From Galdieria partita (lineage: Eukaryota; Rhodophyta; Bangiophyceae; Galdieriales; Galdieriaceae), in assembly GCA_025991245.1 (NCBI GenBank), contig BQMJ01000027.1:62001-126000 (forward strand): a stretch of DNA of 64,000 nucleotides, written 5' to 3'. Under the pieces are notes generated by a model. That model had not been told where the DNA came from, searched no databases, and was given only the letters and a program-made list of their open reading frames with translations. Shown piece after piece: positions 9,696 through 21,112 of this stretch. The stretch's first letter is position 1. Each line of letters begins with the position of its first letter. The translations under genes and the position numbers were made by a program.

Positions 9696-11722
9696 ATGCT
9701 TGTTAGGAAAACTATTCGAAAAGTTGCTTCTATATGTGATGGAAGTAGAATAAGCCTTAGGAACCCTTGGTTGGAGTGTTATTCTCGCTACTGTTTGAAT
9801 AGAAGAACAACACGAGTGATTGCCGCCTTCAATGTCTTCTTACTTGGATTGTTCTTTGTAACTCTTTCTTTGAAATATTTTCAATCAGGAAAACACTCAG
9901 TTACCAACAAAGACTGGTTGCTAGGAAACCTTTGGCCAAAACCCGATTTCGAGGCACTAGAACAGTTGGAGTCTTTTGCGAACCTTTTTCTTGACCAAGA
10001 TATAAAGACACTTTCCAGTGATGAAATGGAAGGTAGAGGTGTAGGAACTCAAGGCGAAAGAAAGAGTGCTCGTTTTATTGCAGACTCGTGTAAAGATGCA
10101 CTTTTACAGGGAGCGTTTTCGGAGGTTTCAAAGAATTCCCAAGATTCTTTTTATCAACACGTTCCTTTAGAAGGTGTAAAAGTAGAGAATGACTCGTTTG
10201 TTTCATTTTTGAAAGATTTTCAGAACAATTCCGTTACTCTTATTCAAGGAGAGTCTTGTTCGTTGACAACTGATCGAAACGACAGTAATATAATTGAACT
10301 GACGGGTTCCAAGCTCATGTTTGGAGGTTATTGTATTTATGCACCTGAGGCTCCTTATTTTTGGGACGACTTTGATAATACTTCCGTGAAGGATAGGATA
10401 GTTCTTTGTTTAGTGAATCAACCTTCCTTCTTTTTCAGCATAGAAAATAGACTAACATATTACGGAAGATGGACGTATAAATTGGAAGAGCTACGAAGAA
10501 GAGGTGCCCAAGGTGTGTTATTATTGCATACTGCAGAGTCTGCTGGTTATGGTTGGAATGTTATTCGGAGCAGTTCCAAAAGTGAAAATATTAGGCAAGG
10601 AATCTGTTGCATAGAATATTGAACCTCTAATCATCAACATAGGTTACGTTATTTGGAGAAGAATGCTTCACCATTGCTTGTTTATGGATGGCTGTCTTCG
10701 GTTGTTTGGGACCAATTAGCTGAAAAGGGGGGTATTCCGTACGCCAAGGATTTGAGAAAGTCTGCCCAACTGAAAGGATTTCGATGTACTCAAGACCTGT
10801 TTGACTTGGAATTTTATGCGCAGTTTCAAGTGAAAAGGAGTTCATTAACCGGATTGAATGTTGGAGCACTTGTAAAAAGTAGTAGTGAGGAGTTGACCAA
10901 CGCATCAACCGATTCACTGATTGTTGTAACTTCACACTATGATCACTTGGGGAAAATGAACAATGATTGCCATCCAATGAACCATTGTATCTATCATGGA
11001 GCACTAGACAATGCTTCAGGAGTTGCCAAGCTTTTGGTTTTAGCGAGAACTTTTGGATTTTTGAAACGTGAAGGAAAATGTTGTAAACGTTCCATTTTGT
11101 TTTTGAGTCCCACTGCTGAAGAAGCTGTTTTGCTTGGTTCATCATTTTATGTGGACCATCCTATTTTACCTTTCAATCAGACAATTGCTTGTATCAACTT
11201 TGATGGTATGAACGTATGGGGTCGTACGAAAGATGCAGTTGCCCTTGGCTATTCATTGAGTAGTTTGGGAGATTTATTTCGAGAGGTACTTTATGTAGGT
11301 GTTGTTGTATATGCTTTGACTTGTGTTTTCAGGTCACTTTATTGGAAAATCTCACTGTTGCAGATGATCCAGAACCTCATTTGGGTCATTTGTATCGCAG
11401 TGATCAGTTTCCATTTCTTCAAAGAGGAATACCGAGTTTGAAGCTTACTCATGGAAAGATATTCGAAGGTCATGAGAATGAAGACTATTTTGATAGTGTT
11501 GTTGGCGACTATTTAAGGAATCGATATCATCAGGTATACCATCATTTCAAGTTTCGTTGTTCTTACATATGATGTAAGGTTTCGGATAATTATGAATATA
11601 TTCATGAACAAAATGATCCGTATGCTGGAGCTCTGCAAGAACTGAGAATAGCATTCCGTTTATTGTTTGCATTGGCTCAAAGTGACGTTACTCCTTATTG
11701 GAAACAACACTCTTTATCATAG
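9696..11722 (+). CDS. Membrane-anchored M28 family zinc peptidase
   Basis: A type II membrane protein with a lumenal or extracellular metallopeptidase of the M28 (aminopeptidase) family. Exons 9696-10594, 10643-11285, 11333-11533 and 11579-11722 give about 628 aa. One transmembrane helix lies at about residues 43-63 (AAFNVFLLGLFFVTLSL) after a basic N-terminus. A PA-like insert region (RRRGAQGVLLLH) is followed by the catalytic domain, with zinc/catalytic motifs SHYDHLG, GALDNASG, PTAEEAVLLGS and NFDGMN. The last-domain histidine is probably in LTHGKIFEGHE. Several N-glycosylation sites fit a lumenal fold. The first intron has a GC donor (TTAG|GCAAGG), the only choice found that joins the halves in frame. 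The substrate is unknown; relatives include Golgi/ER and vacuolar aminopeptidases and Arabidopsis AMP1-like enzymes more distantly. Confidence 0.85.
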
Positions 11723-11816
11723 TGATTATGATAAAGAAACCAAAAATGGCTACTTGGATAACTGTGATACTTTCATACAATTTTCAAAAGTTGTTTCCCG
11801 TCCCCTATCTACTCAC

Positions 11817-12897
11817 TTATCTATGACCGAACAAGTATTCTGTTAGTTGAACAAAGTCTTCAGGCTTCAATTCTTCCGCACGTCGACCTTTCATATCTTC
11901 CGGAAGCTCCTTTTGTAGTCGATCGGTCAAACTTTTCATGCTATTGCTCATACGCTTTCTTCTCTGTTGAAAAGCTGTACGAACTACTTGTGTCAACTCC
12001 TCCATGGACACATGTTTGAAAAGCTCCAGTGCTTTCTTGGGTTGAAAGTCTAGCCGCACTAGCGCTGAAGTAACTTCTGGAATGGGTCTAAATACAGAAG
12101 GTGGCAAATGAAACAACAGCGAAGGTCTACTATGAAGCTGCGAAAATACACTAAGTACTCCAAAGTCTTTTGACCTAGGTTTTGCGGTAATTCGAAGAGC
12201 TACTTCCAACTGCATAGTTAAGATAGCGTGGTCGATGTGACTACAATTCTTAATGAGTGAGAATAGAATCTGTGCGATAATCAATTCAATGTAAGAGAGG
12301 AATAAGGTCACTTACTGGTGTAGTAATATTATAAGGTAGGTTACCAACTATTGCCAAAGGCCCTCCCAATGACTCTGCCAGTGCCTTCCAGTCAGTACGT
12401 AACACGTCTTGATGTATGACCCTTAGTTGTGGAAACTTGGAGTGCAAATGGTCTACAGCTCTTGTATCAATTTCTATTGTTGTCATATTTGGATATCTTT
12501 CGTGCAATACTCTTGTCAGAGCTCCCAAACCTGGACCAACCTAGAGAAAGTTTTGTTGTTTTGCACAAACATAGCAAGTGTATATCATTATCAACCATAC
12601 CTCAATAACTCTCTTTCCTCCGTTTTCTACATCAAAATCCACTTGGCTACATATTTTTTGTACATAGTTATCGTCGTAGAGAAAGTTTTGTCCGAGACTT
12701 TGTTTAGCCAACAAGCTTCTATTTCTATCTGGTCTACCTTGTTGACACGAAGTGATATGGAGTGTTTTGTTCTGTTTCTTTACAATCCAACTGTAAGCTA
12801 GTTTTACGTTATGGTTGACAAAACTTGTTCGCAACAACTGGAAGTGGATCATCATACCAAAGGCTGGCAATACCACATTGTTATGATAACCCGACAT
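11817..12897 (-). CDS. KsgA/Dim1-type rRNA adenine N6-dimethyltransferase, probably organellar
   Basis: This enzyme dimethylates two adjacent adenines near the 3' end of small-subunit rRNA using S-adenosylmethionine. Exons 12601-12897, 12316-12540 and 11817-12269 give about 324 aa. The SAM-binding motif I is VGPGLGALTRVL, made across the first intron. The acidic loop is TIEIDTRAV, and the catalytic motif NLPYNITTP is split just after the P by the second intron. An early QNFLYD matches QNFL in KsgA. About 65 residues precede the core, rich in K, S and T with few acidic residues, which suggests a plastid or mitochondrial targeting peptide; plant PFC1 is the plastid member. Mitochondrial TFB1-like function is an alternative. 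It converges with the M28 peptidase gene, with 94 bases between stops. Confidence 0.88.
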
Positions 12898-13408
12898 TTT
12901 CCAACAAAAGGCGATTGCACAAAGTTTCTATGACTGATTATACCAACTAGTGCTATGTATATATATCTATATAGGCAAGATGGATGATATCATGAGAACA
13001 AGTTGGATACAACCAATGCAACTCCATTGATGAGATTCAGTTTTCCATTTGTGGGAGACACTTTTGGCAATCGTCAACGACGACCAAGTTGAGTTGTACA
13101 ACGCGTTGTGGTGATGATCATCTCAGCTCACTCTGAAAGAATGAATAGCCCCCTTGTTGAAGGTAGTTGTGGCTATCTATTTCTTTCTGAAGAAGTGAAA
13201 AGCGAAGCTGAACAACGCACTCTATTTTTTGCAATACTACAATAAAAGAACCATCTTCTTGTTTGTCCATATATATATATATTTATTTATTTGCATTGTC
13301 GCGTTTTGAACAAACTTGGCACATACTTTGACAACGGGTTGTTCATCGTCGCCTCACTTTCTATTTGAATGGCTATGAAGAGCCGTTGACCCTTTTGCAA
13401 TTCCTCCT
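12898..13408. other. Intergenic between divergent KsgA-like and ABC-F genes
   Basis: About 510 bases with two divergent promoters expected. It contains a TA dinucleotide run at about 13269-13282 followed by TTTATTTATTT. No open frame with support was found. Confidence 0.5.
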
Positions 13409-15871
13409 GTGGGCTTTCTTATGGCCTGTCTGTGGATCACCACCACCTCTCAACAAAAACTTGGTGTATATAGAAAAGACATCTTCCATTTACCACGTCA
13501 TAATTGTAAATCACACAAAAGATGGATAACTGTATTTATGGCAAAGAAAAAAGCAACACAACAACCATCCGAAGTGGATGTCTTTGGTGCTGCTGGTTTG
13601 TCACAAGAAGAACTGTTGAAACAAGCAATGGAAAGCGTGCAAAATACAAAAGGGAAGAAAAAGAAAGAGACTCAATCAAGCAAGGAAGAAAGTGAAACCA
13701 TAACAAGCGAGCAAAAGATGCCAACGAAACAAGAACCAGAGCTCTCTGGTAAGAAAGCAAACGCAAAAGAGCAACAGCAGCGACTTGAAGAAGAGGCGAT
13801 ACAAGACCCAGAAACAAAAAAGGAATATGAAAACTTTTTATCTCAAGTTGAGGCATTCACTGTCAGTGGTCGACAGAAAAAGTCTCCAACTCACAACCGT
13901 ATTTCTAAGAACGACGTGGACGGATTTCGACACTCCCAAGGTGTGAGTTGGATACGTCTACAAGATGTCACGTTATATTTTGGGAGCGTGAAACTGTTGA
14001 ATAACGTTACTTGGGAAGTAAAGTCAGGTGACCGGATCGGTCTAGTCGGTGATAACGGTACCGGAAAGACTACCATGTTGAGAATTCTTGCTGATTTAAT
14101 CACTCCAAACTCTGGTGAAGTTATCAAATCATCACCAAGAGTTCGAACGGCTTTTCTGAAACAAGAATTTATTGATGAACTGTGTCCAACAAGAACGCTG
14201 AAGGAAGAATTGTTGTCTGTATTTGAAGAAGAAAATAAACTGTTGCAACAATATCAACAGTTGGAAGACAGAATTGCTAATCTGGGTACCGATGGAAATG
14301 ACTTGGAATATGTTGAAGAATTATTGAATCAATTGGAAAGTTACAGAGCACAATGTGAAGATAGAGATGTTTGGAATCTAGAAAACAGAATTGAAAGACT
14401 TTTGCCACAATTAGGGTTTCTTCCGGAAGATACAATCAAGCCCGTATCCAGTTTCTCTGGTGGCTGGAAAGTCCGCATGGGATTAGGCAAAGTCCTGCTG
14501 AAGAAACCAGATATTCTGTTATTGGACGAACCAACCAATCATGTAAGTACAAGTTTCTTAATTTTGGCAAGTGATGGGTTACTTATTATGGACTAGTTGG
14601 ATATTGAAAGTTTGGAGTGGCTTGAAGGATATTTGACTTCCTGTAATATTGCACTTGTTATTGTGTCTCATGATCGAGAATTTTTAGATCGAGTTGCAAA
14701 TAGAATTGTGGAAGTTGAAAATGGAGAAACACATGAGTTTATTGGTAACTACACATCTTATCTTCGACAAAAGGAAGACTTGAGAGTTGCATGGGAAGCC
14801 GCTTATCAACGTCAACAAAAGTTTTTGGAAGAACAGTATTCTTTTATTCGAAGATTTCAGTCTTCGGCTACGAGAGCTTCACAAGTAAAGTCAAGAGAAA
14901 AGTTATTACAAAATATGCAGTTGAAAGGTGAATTGGTTCCGAGACCTCCGAGACCAGGAAAGCCATTGGTGCTTCGGTTTCCTTCAGCGCCTCGCTCCGG
15001 AAATGATGTTGTAGAATTCAGAAATGTGACACATGGTTATGGTGAACGTATCTTATTTCGAAATGTCAATCTGTTGATTGAAAGAGGAGATCGTTTGGCT
15101 ATTGTTGGTCCGAATGGAAGTGGTAAAAGTACTTTGTTGAGACTGATTACTGGACAAGAGAAGCCCAATCAAGGTCAAGTAATGTTAACAAGTCATAATC
15201 TTGTGACAGGTTATTTTGAACAAAGTCAGGCTGATGTCTTACCGTTGGACAAAACAGTAAGTCTATGAGATGCATCATGGAATGTTTATAATACTTTTTG
15301 TTGATAGGTTTATGAAACAGTAGAACAGGCAGCTGGGACCAGCAAAAGTTATGAAGAAATTCGTGCGTTGTTGGGACGTTTTCTATTCAAGGGCGATTCG
15401 GTATACAAGTCTGTCGCCAGTCTCAGTGGTGGAGAGAAAGCTCGCCTTGCTCTATGTAAGATTCTTGTCTCACCTGTGAATTTGCTCGTTTTGGATGAAC
15501 CATCGAATCATATTGATATTGGTGCCAAGGAAACATTAGAGGAGGCACTTCAGTTGTATGATGGAACTCTCATTTTGGTCTCTCATGATCGTTATTTCGT
15601 TTCTCGAGTAGCCAAGCAAATACTTTCAATAGAAAATGAGCAAGTAGTCTTCTACAATGGAGACTATCGATACTACTTGGATCATAATGAAGACTTTAAG
15701 GAAAGGCTGGAAAGGCGGTTTATTCAAGGAGTGACAGAAATCAAAAGTGCTCCGGAAATGGTTACTACAGATGAAATGTTGGGGAATATAGAAAGGAGGA
15801 AGAAAGCGTTTGGTGGTTCGAATATTGCAGTTGGAAAGAAAAAGTTGTATGATACAAAGCGATGGAAGTAG
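13409..15871 (+). CDS. ABC-F family ATPase (ABCF5/EttA-like), possibly plastid-targeted
   Basis: ABC-F proteins carry two ATP-binding cassettes and no membrane domain; they act on ribosomes as translation factors. Exons 13409-14542, 14597-15256 and 15308-15871 give about 785 aa. Cassette 1 has Walker A GDNGTGKTT, signature SFSGGWKVR and Walker B ILLLDEPTNHLD, the last made by splicing of the first intron. Cassette 2 has GPNGSGKST, signature LSGGEKAR and LLVLDEPSNHID. The linker and helical arm between them is present (SYLRQKEDLRVAWEAAYQR). The N-terminal ~180 residues are an extension: a hydrophobic start, then lysine-rich coiled coil. If the first ATG is used, this fits a transit peptide as in plant ABCF5; an internal ATG at 13538 (MAKKKATQQ) would give a cytosolic protein. 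It converges with the RecQ gene. Confidence 0.9.
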
Positions 15872-15887
15872 TATACATTATTTTTGG

Positions 15888-18800
15888 TTATACTTTAACT
15901 GCAATATTCTTTCGCAGCTTTTGTTTAGAACCATCCTTAGCATGATGATGGTAGTTTGGGTTGTTACGTTTCTTTTTTTGCCTAGATGGATTGCTATAAA
16001 TTCAGCTTGTGTGAAACTCAAAGCAACTTACTTTGGAGGGTCATATTGCGCCACCGCATCTAAGATATCGTTGGCAAAATGTTCTAAAACAAATTTCCGC
16101 GACAAACAATTGCGCAAAGTAGATACATCACTTGGACAAACTGAGGCAATTTTGTGTGCTTCTGCAGATGTCAATACACAAGACAGCGGAGTATTTTCTG
16201 CATCAGGTAGTCGTTGCAGCCATTGCTTTCTACACTGCAACAAATATTCCGATAGTTCATTGGACACTAGACTACAGTTGTGGTTTGGCTCACAAGACTG
16301 AATAGGATCTTCCATCACAGATGTTTGCTTTTTGGAACGATTCTCTTCAATAGCTTTGGACCATCCATTCTTTGCTCTCGTCTTTAAACAAAAACGACGT
16401 TGTCCACGACAAAGAGAATGGTAATGAGAACTGGACTTGTTCACTCGCAATGTAGCCATCACTTGACCATACGGACCCACTTCTGTATAAACTCGAAATA
16501 TTTGACAAGAGATGAGGTCTTCAATTAAGCGATGACAAGTGGCTTCTTTCATTTCTTTACCTTTGCCAAAACTCATTAAACTGGAATGTCCTGTCTTCAA
16601 TCCTGAATGCGAACCACGATAAACTTTGACCAAGTATTGTGCACTTGGACCCTTGTCGTTTTCCTCTTGAATACTTTCACAGGCTTCCACCAAACCAAGA
16701 GCATGCTCTGTGAAATCCATTTCTATCGCAGGTTCTAAAACAGCTGTCGGCAAAAACCAACAACGCAAAAAGTTACAAACTTACCCGTATGAGTGCAATT
16801 ATCGCAAGGTGGAATGCAATGAATAGGATCAAAACTTTCGTTGAAATAGGCCAACAAAAGTTGTCGCCGACATTCTACATCATTCAAACAATAAGATGCC
16901 ATCTTTGCAACGCCTTGTTCATTCCTCAAAGCTTGTTCTTGATTGCCTTCCGAATCAGATACCATACGAAGGAGTCGAAAACGATCGGCGTGACTAAAAT
17001 ATAAAATACAATCGCTCTGCTTTCCATCTCTTCCTGCTCTACCACTTTCTTGATAATAACCTTCTATGTTCTTAGGCATAGAATAATGATATACATAGCG
17101 AACATCTCCCTTATTGATACCCATTCCAAAGGCAACTGTTGCACATATCACATGTACTCTACCAGACATCCAATCTTCATGAGTCAACTGTCGACGTTCA
17201 TCACCAAGACCTGCATGATAAGGAGCCGCTAAAATGTGATGTTCGCGGTAGAGAATATCGGCTAACATTTCACAGTCTCTCTGACTCAAACAATATATAA
17301 TACCACATTCATCCTTGTACTTTTCTCGAATCTCTTGAGCAATTTCTTGAATAGCGTTCTTCTTCTTCTCTCTCACACAGTAGGTTAAATTGGTTCGATT
17401 GAAAGACAGCTGGAATGTAACACTATTAGGAATACCCAACTGTACCTTGATATCTTCTCGAACTTCCACAGTAGCGGTTGCAGTTAATGCCATAATAGGA
17501 ATGTCAGGAAACTCTCGCTTCAACAACTTCAATTGAGTATAGTCGGGACGAAAGTCATGACCCCATTGAGACACACAATGGGCTTCATCAATTACAAATC
17601 TTGCAAGTAAATTTCTACTATATAATTGATTCAAAAACTTGTGAAACATTTGAGACTTGCTAATACGTTCTGGAGTAACATATAACAAGCGCAATCTCGG
17701 AAATGTTGCTCTTAAATCATCAAAAATGCTCTTACGAACTTGTGCTGAAGTGCTTGCTGTAAGAGCTGCAGCAAATATTCCTTTTTCATGGAGCTGACTA
17801 ACTTGATCTGTTATAAGTGAAATCAAAGGAGATACAACTATAGTTACTCCTGGTCCCCATAAAGCAGGAAGTTGATAACAAAGAGACTTGCCTCCACCAG
17901 TAGGCATAAGAACAAAGACATCTCGATTGGAAAGAATGGCATTCATCGCCTCCAATTGATTAGGACGGAAAGACACATTTCCAAAGTACACGAAATTATC
18001 CTTCTTTAACTGATAAGTCCACGGAAACTCTCCAGTCCATTGAAGATTGGACTCATTCCTAACTGTTAAAATATCCCAATCCTCCTTTTCTGGAGATTCT
18101 GAAATATCCAGTAATACACTGCTTACAGTTGAAGATGGTCGAAAAGGATTGTGAATATCAGTCATTTCTTCTCTACAGTGGTTGTCTTCCTCTGTTACGG
18201 CATTTGGTTTCTCAGAAGAATAAGATACAGAAACACTGTCGGTATTCGGTTGCTTCTTTGGACTTTGCATATGATGATCATTGTGAACAAATCTGGATAT
18301 GCTTTCATCCAAGTTGCTTTCAGTCACTTGTGCAACAATTTCATTCTTCTTACGAGTGACATCTTCAATATCATTGCGCAGTTGAATAACTTCTTCAACA
18401 TGGGTGGACCTCAATAAACGCGAATTGAGACGTTCCAACAAACTCTCAGCAGCTTCCAGTTTCCAATACAACATTTGTGTAGTGAAAGTTGCATCTTTTG
18501 TTGAACATTCATCACGACTTGGGTCAATATCAACAACTTTGGAAGAATGCAATGCTAAGGCACTGGTATTATTGTCATGTTTTTCTATATGAACAGGTTC
18601 CGAAGTTTCGGACATACAAGTTTCATTCATTCGAACGTTTGTCTCTTTGTCCTGTGTATTTTGATGATTGTTTGAAATATCCTCCAATGCTGAACGCCTA
18701 AAACACACATGTTTTTCAATTTCTTCCAGAGCGCTGAGGTCTTCTTCCGACCATTCCGGTATATCAAGTATATGGAGTTTCTCCTGTGACTGTCCGTCTA

Positions 18801-19398
18801 AGGCAAAGTTTTGCTTAGTGAGATAGCCAGCTAGATAAAAGTAAAACTTACTCTCTAGGCCCAATTCCGTTCTTTGTGACAGCACGAAGGGTTCCTGTTT
18901 CGACAAGTAGTTATGATCCAATGTCGAAATGGCGGGCAATATTTTCGAGGGATCCTTTGGCACTTGTCTCTTTTCAGGTGGCGGTTGATTCTCTTTAGAT
19001 ATATTTGTTTCTCTTAAACATAAAAGAGGAGGAGTTATATATAAAGGTTGCTTCTTGTTGGCATTCTTTTGCACTTTCTTCTTGCCACCATCAGAAGAAG
19101 GACCAGGATACATAATTTGAGGAAATACTTCATAACAACCTTTTTTGAAGCTTTGGTCCAAAAAAGTGCGTACTTTTGGGTATTCTAAACCTTTCGAAAA
19201 GTTGTTCATAGAAAGAGTCATCCGATGACTCGGCTCATGATTCAAATGGACAATTTCTAAGAGTTCTTCACAACCATCTCTATCGTTGATCAACATTATC
19301 CGAACAAACCTTTTGGAAACCCGTGTGAACTTGTTGTATTCATATCTTTTTTTATCATTGAAAGCCAAACAAAAAATTCCAGAGAGAAAAGTTGTCAT
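15888..19398 (-). CDS. RecQ-family DNA helicase (BLM/SGS1-like)
   Basis: A 3'-5' DNA helicase acting in recombination and replication-fork repair in the nucleus. Exons 16785-19398 and 16032-16743, plus a proposed last exon 15888-15981, give about 1,139 aa. Helicase motifs: Walker A LMPTGGGKSLCYQLPA, DEAH box VIDEAHCVSQWGHDFRPDY, motif V VAFGMGINKGDVRYV and motif VI QESGRAGRDG. A RecQ zinc-binding domain follows (C..C..C at YCLNDVECRRQLLLAYF to CDNC), then an RQC winged-helix region and a possible HRDC domain. The N-terminal ~480 residues are acidic and poorly conserved. Without the last exon the protein stops inside a GTAAGT at 16031-16026; splicing it adds a basic tail with QKKRNNPN that looks like a nuclear signal. 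The first ATG is only 41 bases from the divergent SPC22 start, so Met35 (19296) is a possible real start. Confidence 0.9.
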
Positions 19399-19439
19399 TT
19401 TGGGAAATCATTCCAAAAGGTTTTCTGAGTCGTTTTGTT

Positions 19440-20113
19440 ATGCACTCGATAACTGTTCGTTGCAACGTGCTTGTAACAACTTGTTTGACATATCTAATCG
19501 TTCTAAACGCTTTTTGTATTTTGTATGGCTGGATGAAGCAACTTGGAGCCCATCCACAAGCCGTTGTCTCCGTTCAAAACTTGGTTTCGTTGTATGTCTT
19601 CTACTGCGTTCACTCTACAACTCTATCCATATTTTTTTTATCATAGGAAAAGGCTTCCCAACCCATTCGGTGAAAGTGCTGTGATCACCTTTCAACTTGA
19701 CGCAGGTATGTCCGCTCAGTCCTCCTCATTTTTCAAAATAGTTACACTTGAAAGACTTACAAAGCATGTGGAATCTCAACGTCAAGTACATTTATCTTTA
19801 TTTGGTTGCTGAATATTCTTCTCCACGATTCCTTAGAAATCAAGCGACTGTTTGGGATCGCTATGTACAACGAGGATCTAGCACATTTTTGGCGTTTCCT
19901 TTCTACAATTCGTTGGGTTTGCACAATTTTGTAGATACGTTTAGGTATTGTGAAGGTATATGGTTTTACAAATCAGTGAATTGACTTGGTGATAGAAATA
20001 CAAGTATGGTATTTCGTCTTGAAGCAGATATCATTCCTTTTATAGGTTTTGTGTTTCATACAACTCTTGCTGAAACTTCGGAGATTCGATTTCCTTTAGA
20101 ATACACAAAGTAA
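19440..20113 (+). CDS. SPCS3: Signal peptidase complex subunit 3 (SPC22/23)
   Basis: A non-catalytic, essential ER membrane subunit of signal peptidase. Four exons (19440-19591, 19647-19705, 19755-19944, 19996-20113) give about 172 aa. An N-terminal transmembrane helix (VLVTTCLTYLIVLNAFCIL) is followed by a lumenal domain: VQNLVSLKRLPNP, AVITFQLDADLQSMWNLNVK, then YIYLYLVAEYSS and ATVWDRYV, which align well with animal and yeast SPC22 (FDITADL..FDWNVKQLFLYLSAEY). The conserved N-glycosylation sequon reappears as RNTSMVF. All three introns were placed by requiring continuity of this alignment. The start ATG at 19440 has no in-frame ATG upstream. It lies 41 bases from the divergent RecQ start. 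Confidence 0.92.
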
Positions 20114-20168
20114 CCTACAAACAATAAACAGAACACTATGGAGTGTTTGTGAGTAATGATTGGGGGCC

Positions 20169-20924
20169 ATGGAGGAGGTTTCAGACATCGTCAGAAACTT
20201 ACAAAAGCTGCTTATTCACCCGCAACTAGAGTTGGAACTGTTTATTTTTCAAAAAATGCTGTATAGAAATAAGAATCAACACCGAAAGTCGCTGTATTTT
20301 AAACAACTTGCCAAGGTAAAGCTCGGGTTAAAGTGTCTAAAACGACTAGTACTACTACCTGTTGGATAGTGTTATCGTCTTCTTCGACGGAATTGGAAGC
20401 ATCGTTGCTTTGAAAACCTACGCAATTGGAAGAACTCAAACTTGTTGTTGTCCGAAATACTAACGGGAGAAGAAGTTCAACAGTTGTTGACCACTTTTGA
20501 AAGCAAAGTGTTGCCTCTCATCTTTCGTGCAGCCAATACACTCTTCTCCGTTTTCTCGCAAACACATTTTATGGCATTGAGCTTGACTATGCTATCTATA
20601 TTGGCAAGAATATGGATTATTCTTAGCCGACTAGTGAAGCTTCTCCGGTTATTGTACCTTTACTGTCCGCCTAATTCTGATACACGGACAACAACAAGAA
20701 AGAAAGGAAAGCGAAAGAGAGGTAAGTTTATTGTTATTTTTCTGCAGTAGACAACTAAAACTGGATACTTGGGAACTTGCGCAGTTGTTTCGACTCTAGA
20801 GACCAAACCAAACACGAAGAATAGCCTAATGGACAGAATAACGTTGACAAACGAGGAACAACAGTCAACAAACCAAGTACAAGATTGTGAGATTGACGAG
20901 ATATTTTCAGTGTTGGAAAAGTAG
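20169..20924 (+). CDS. NEPRO/RMP1-like nucleolar protein
   Basis: Exons 20169-20315, 20370-20721 and 20785-20924 give about 212 aa. The N-terminal helical part has the hallmark MLYRNKNQHRKSLYFKQL, shared by animal NEPRO (DUF4477) and the RNase MRP subunit Rmp1 of yeast. A long leucine-rich helical segment follows (LARIWIILSRLVKLLRLLYL), then a basic KKGKRKR stretch that may be a nucleolar signal. The last exon ends EIDEIFSVLEK, like the conserved C-terminal DDIF-type box of NEPRO proteins. The family acts in pre-rRNA processing or RNase MRP. The match rests on short motifs, so the exact orthology is uncertain. It starts 55 bases after SPC22 on the same strand. Confidence 0.7.
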
Positions 20925-21112
20925 ATGATAATGTATGCCTATCTCGTCTGCATAGTAGATCTACGGACCAAACTATTTCAAGCACGTATAGATACAAAAC
21001 AAGTTTCAAGTTTTTCTTTAATGTTCGCATCCAAACCCTCAACAGAAGATATTGTTGGTGGCCTCAACATGCTTTATACTAATACAAATTGAATATACAA
21101 TTTCATCCCATT

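Noticed and set aside
13260-13300. TA-rich run as a possible replication origin or transposon end
   Set aside because: It is a simple dinucleotide run with no inverted repeats or target-site duplication.
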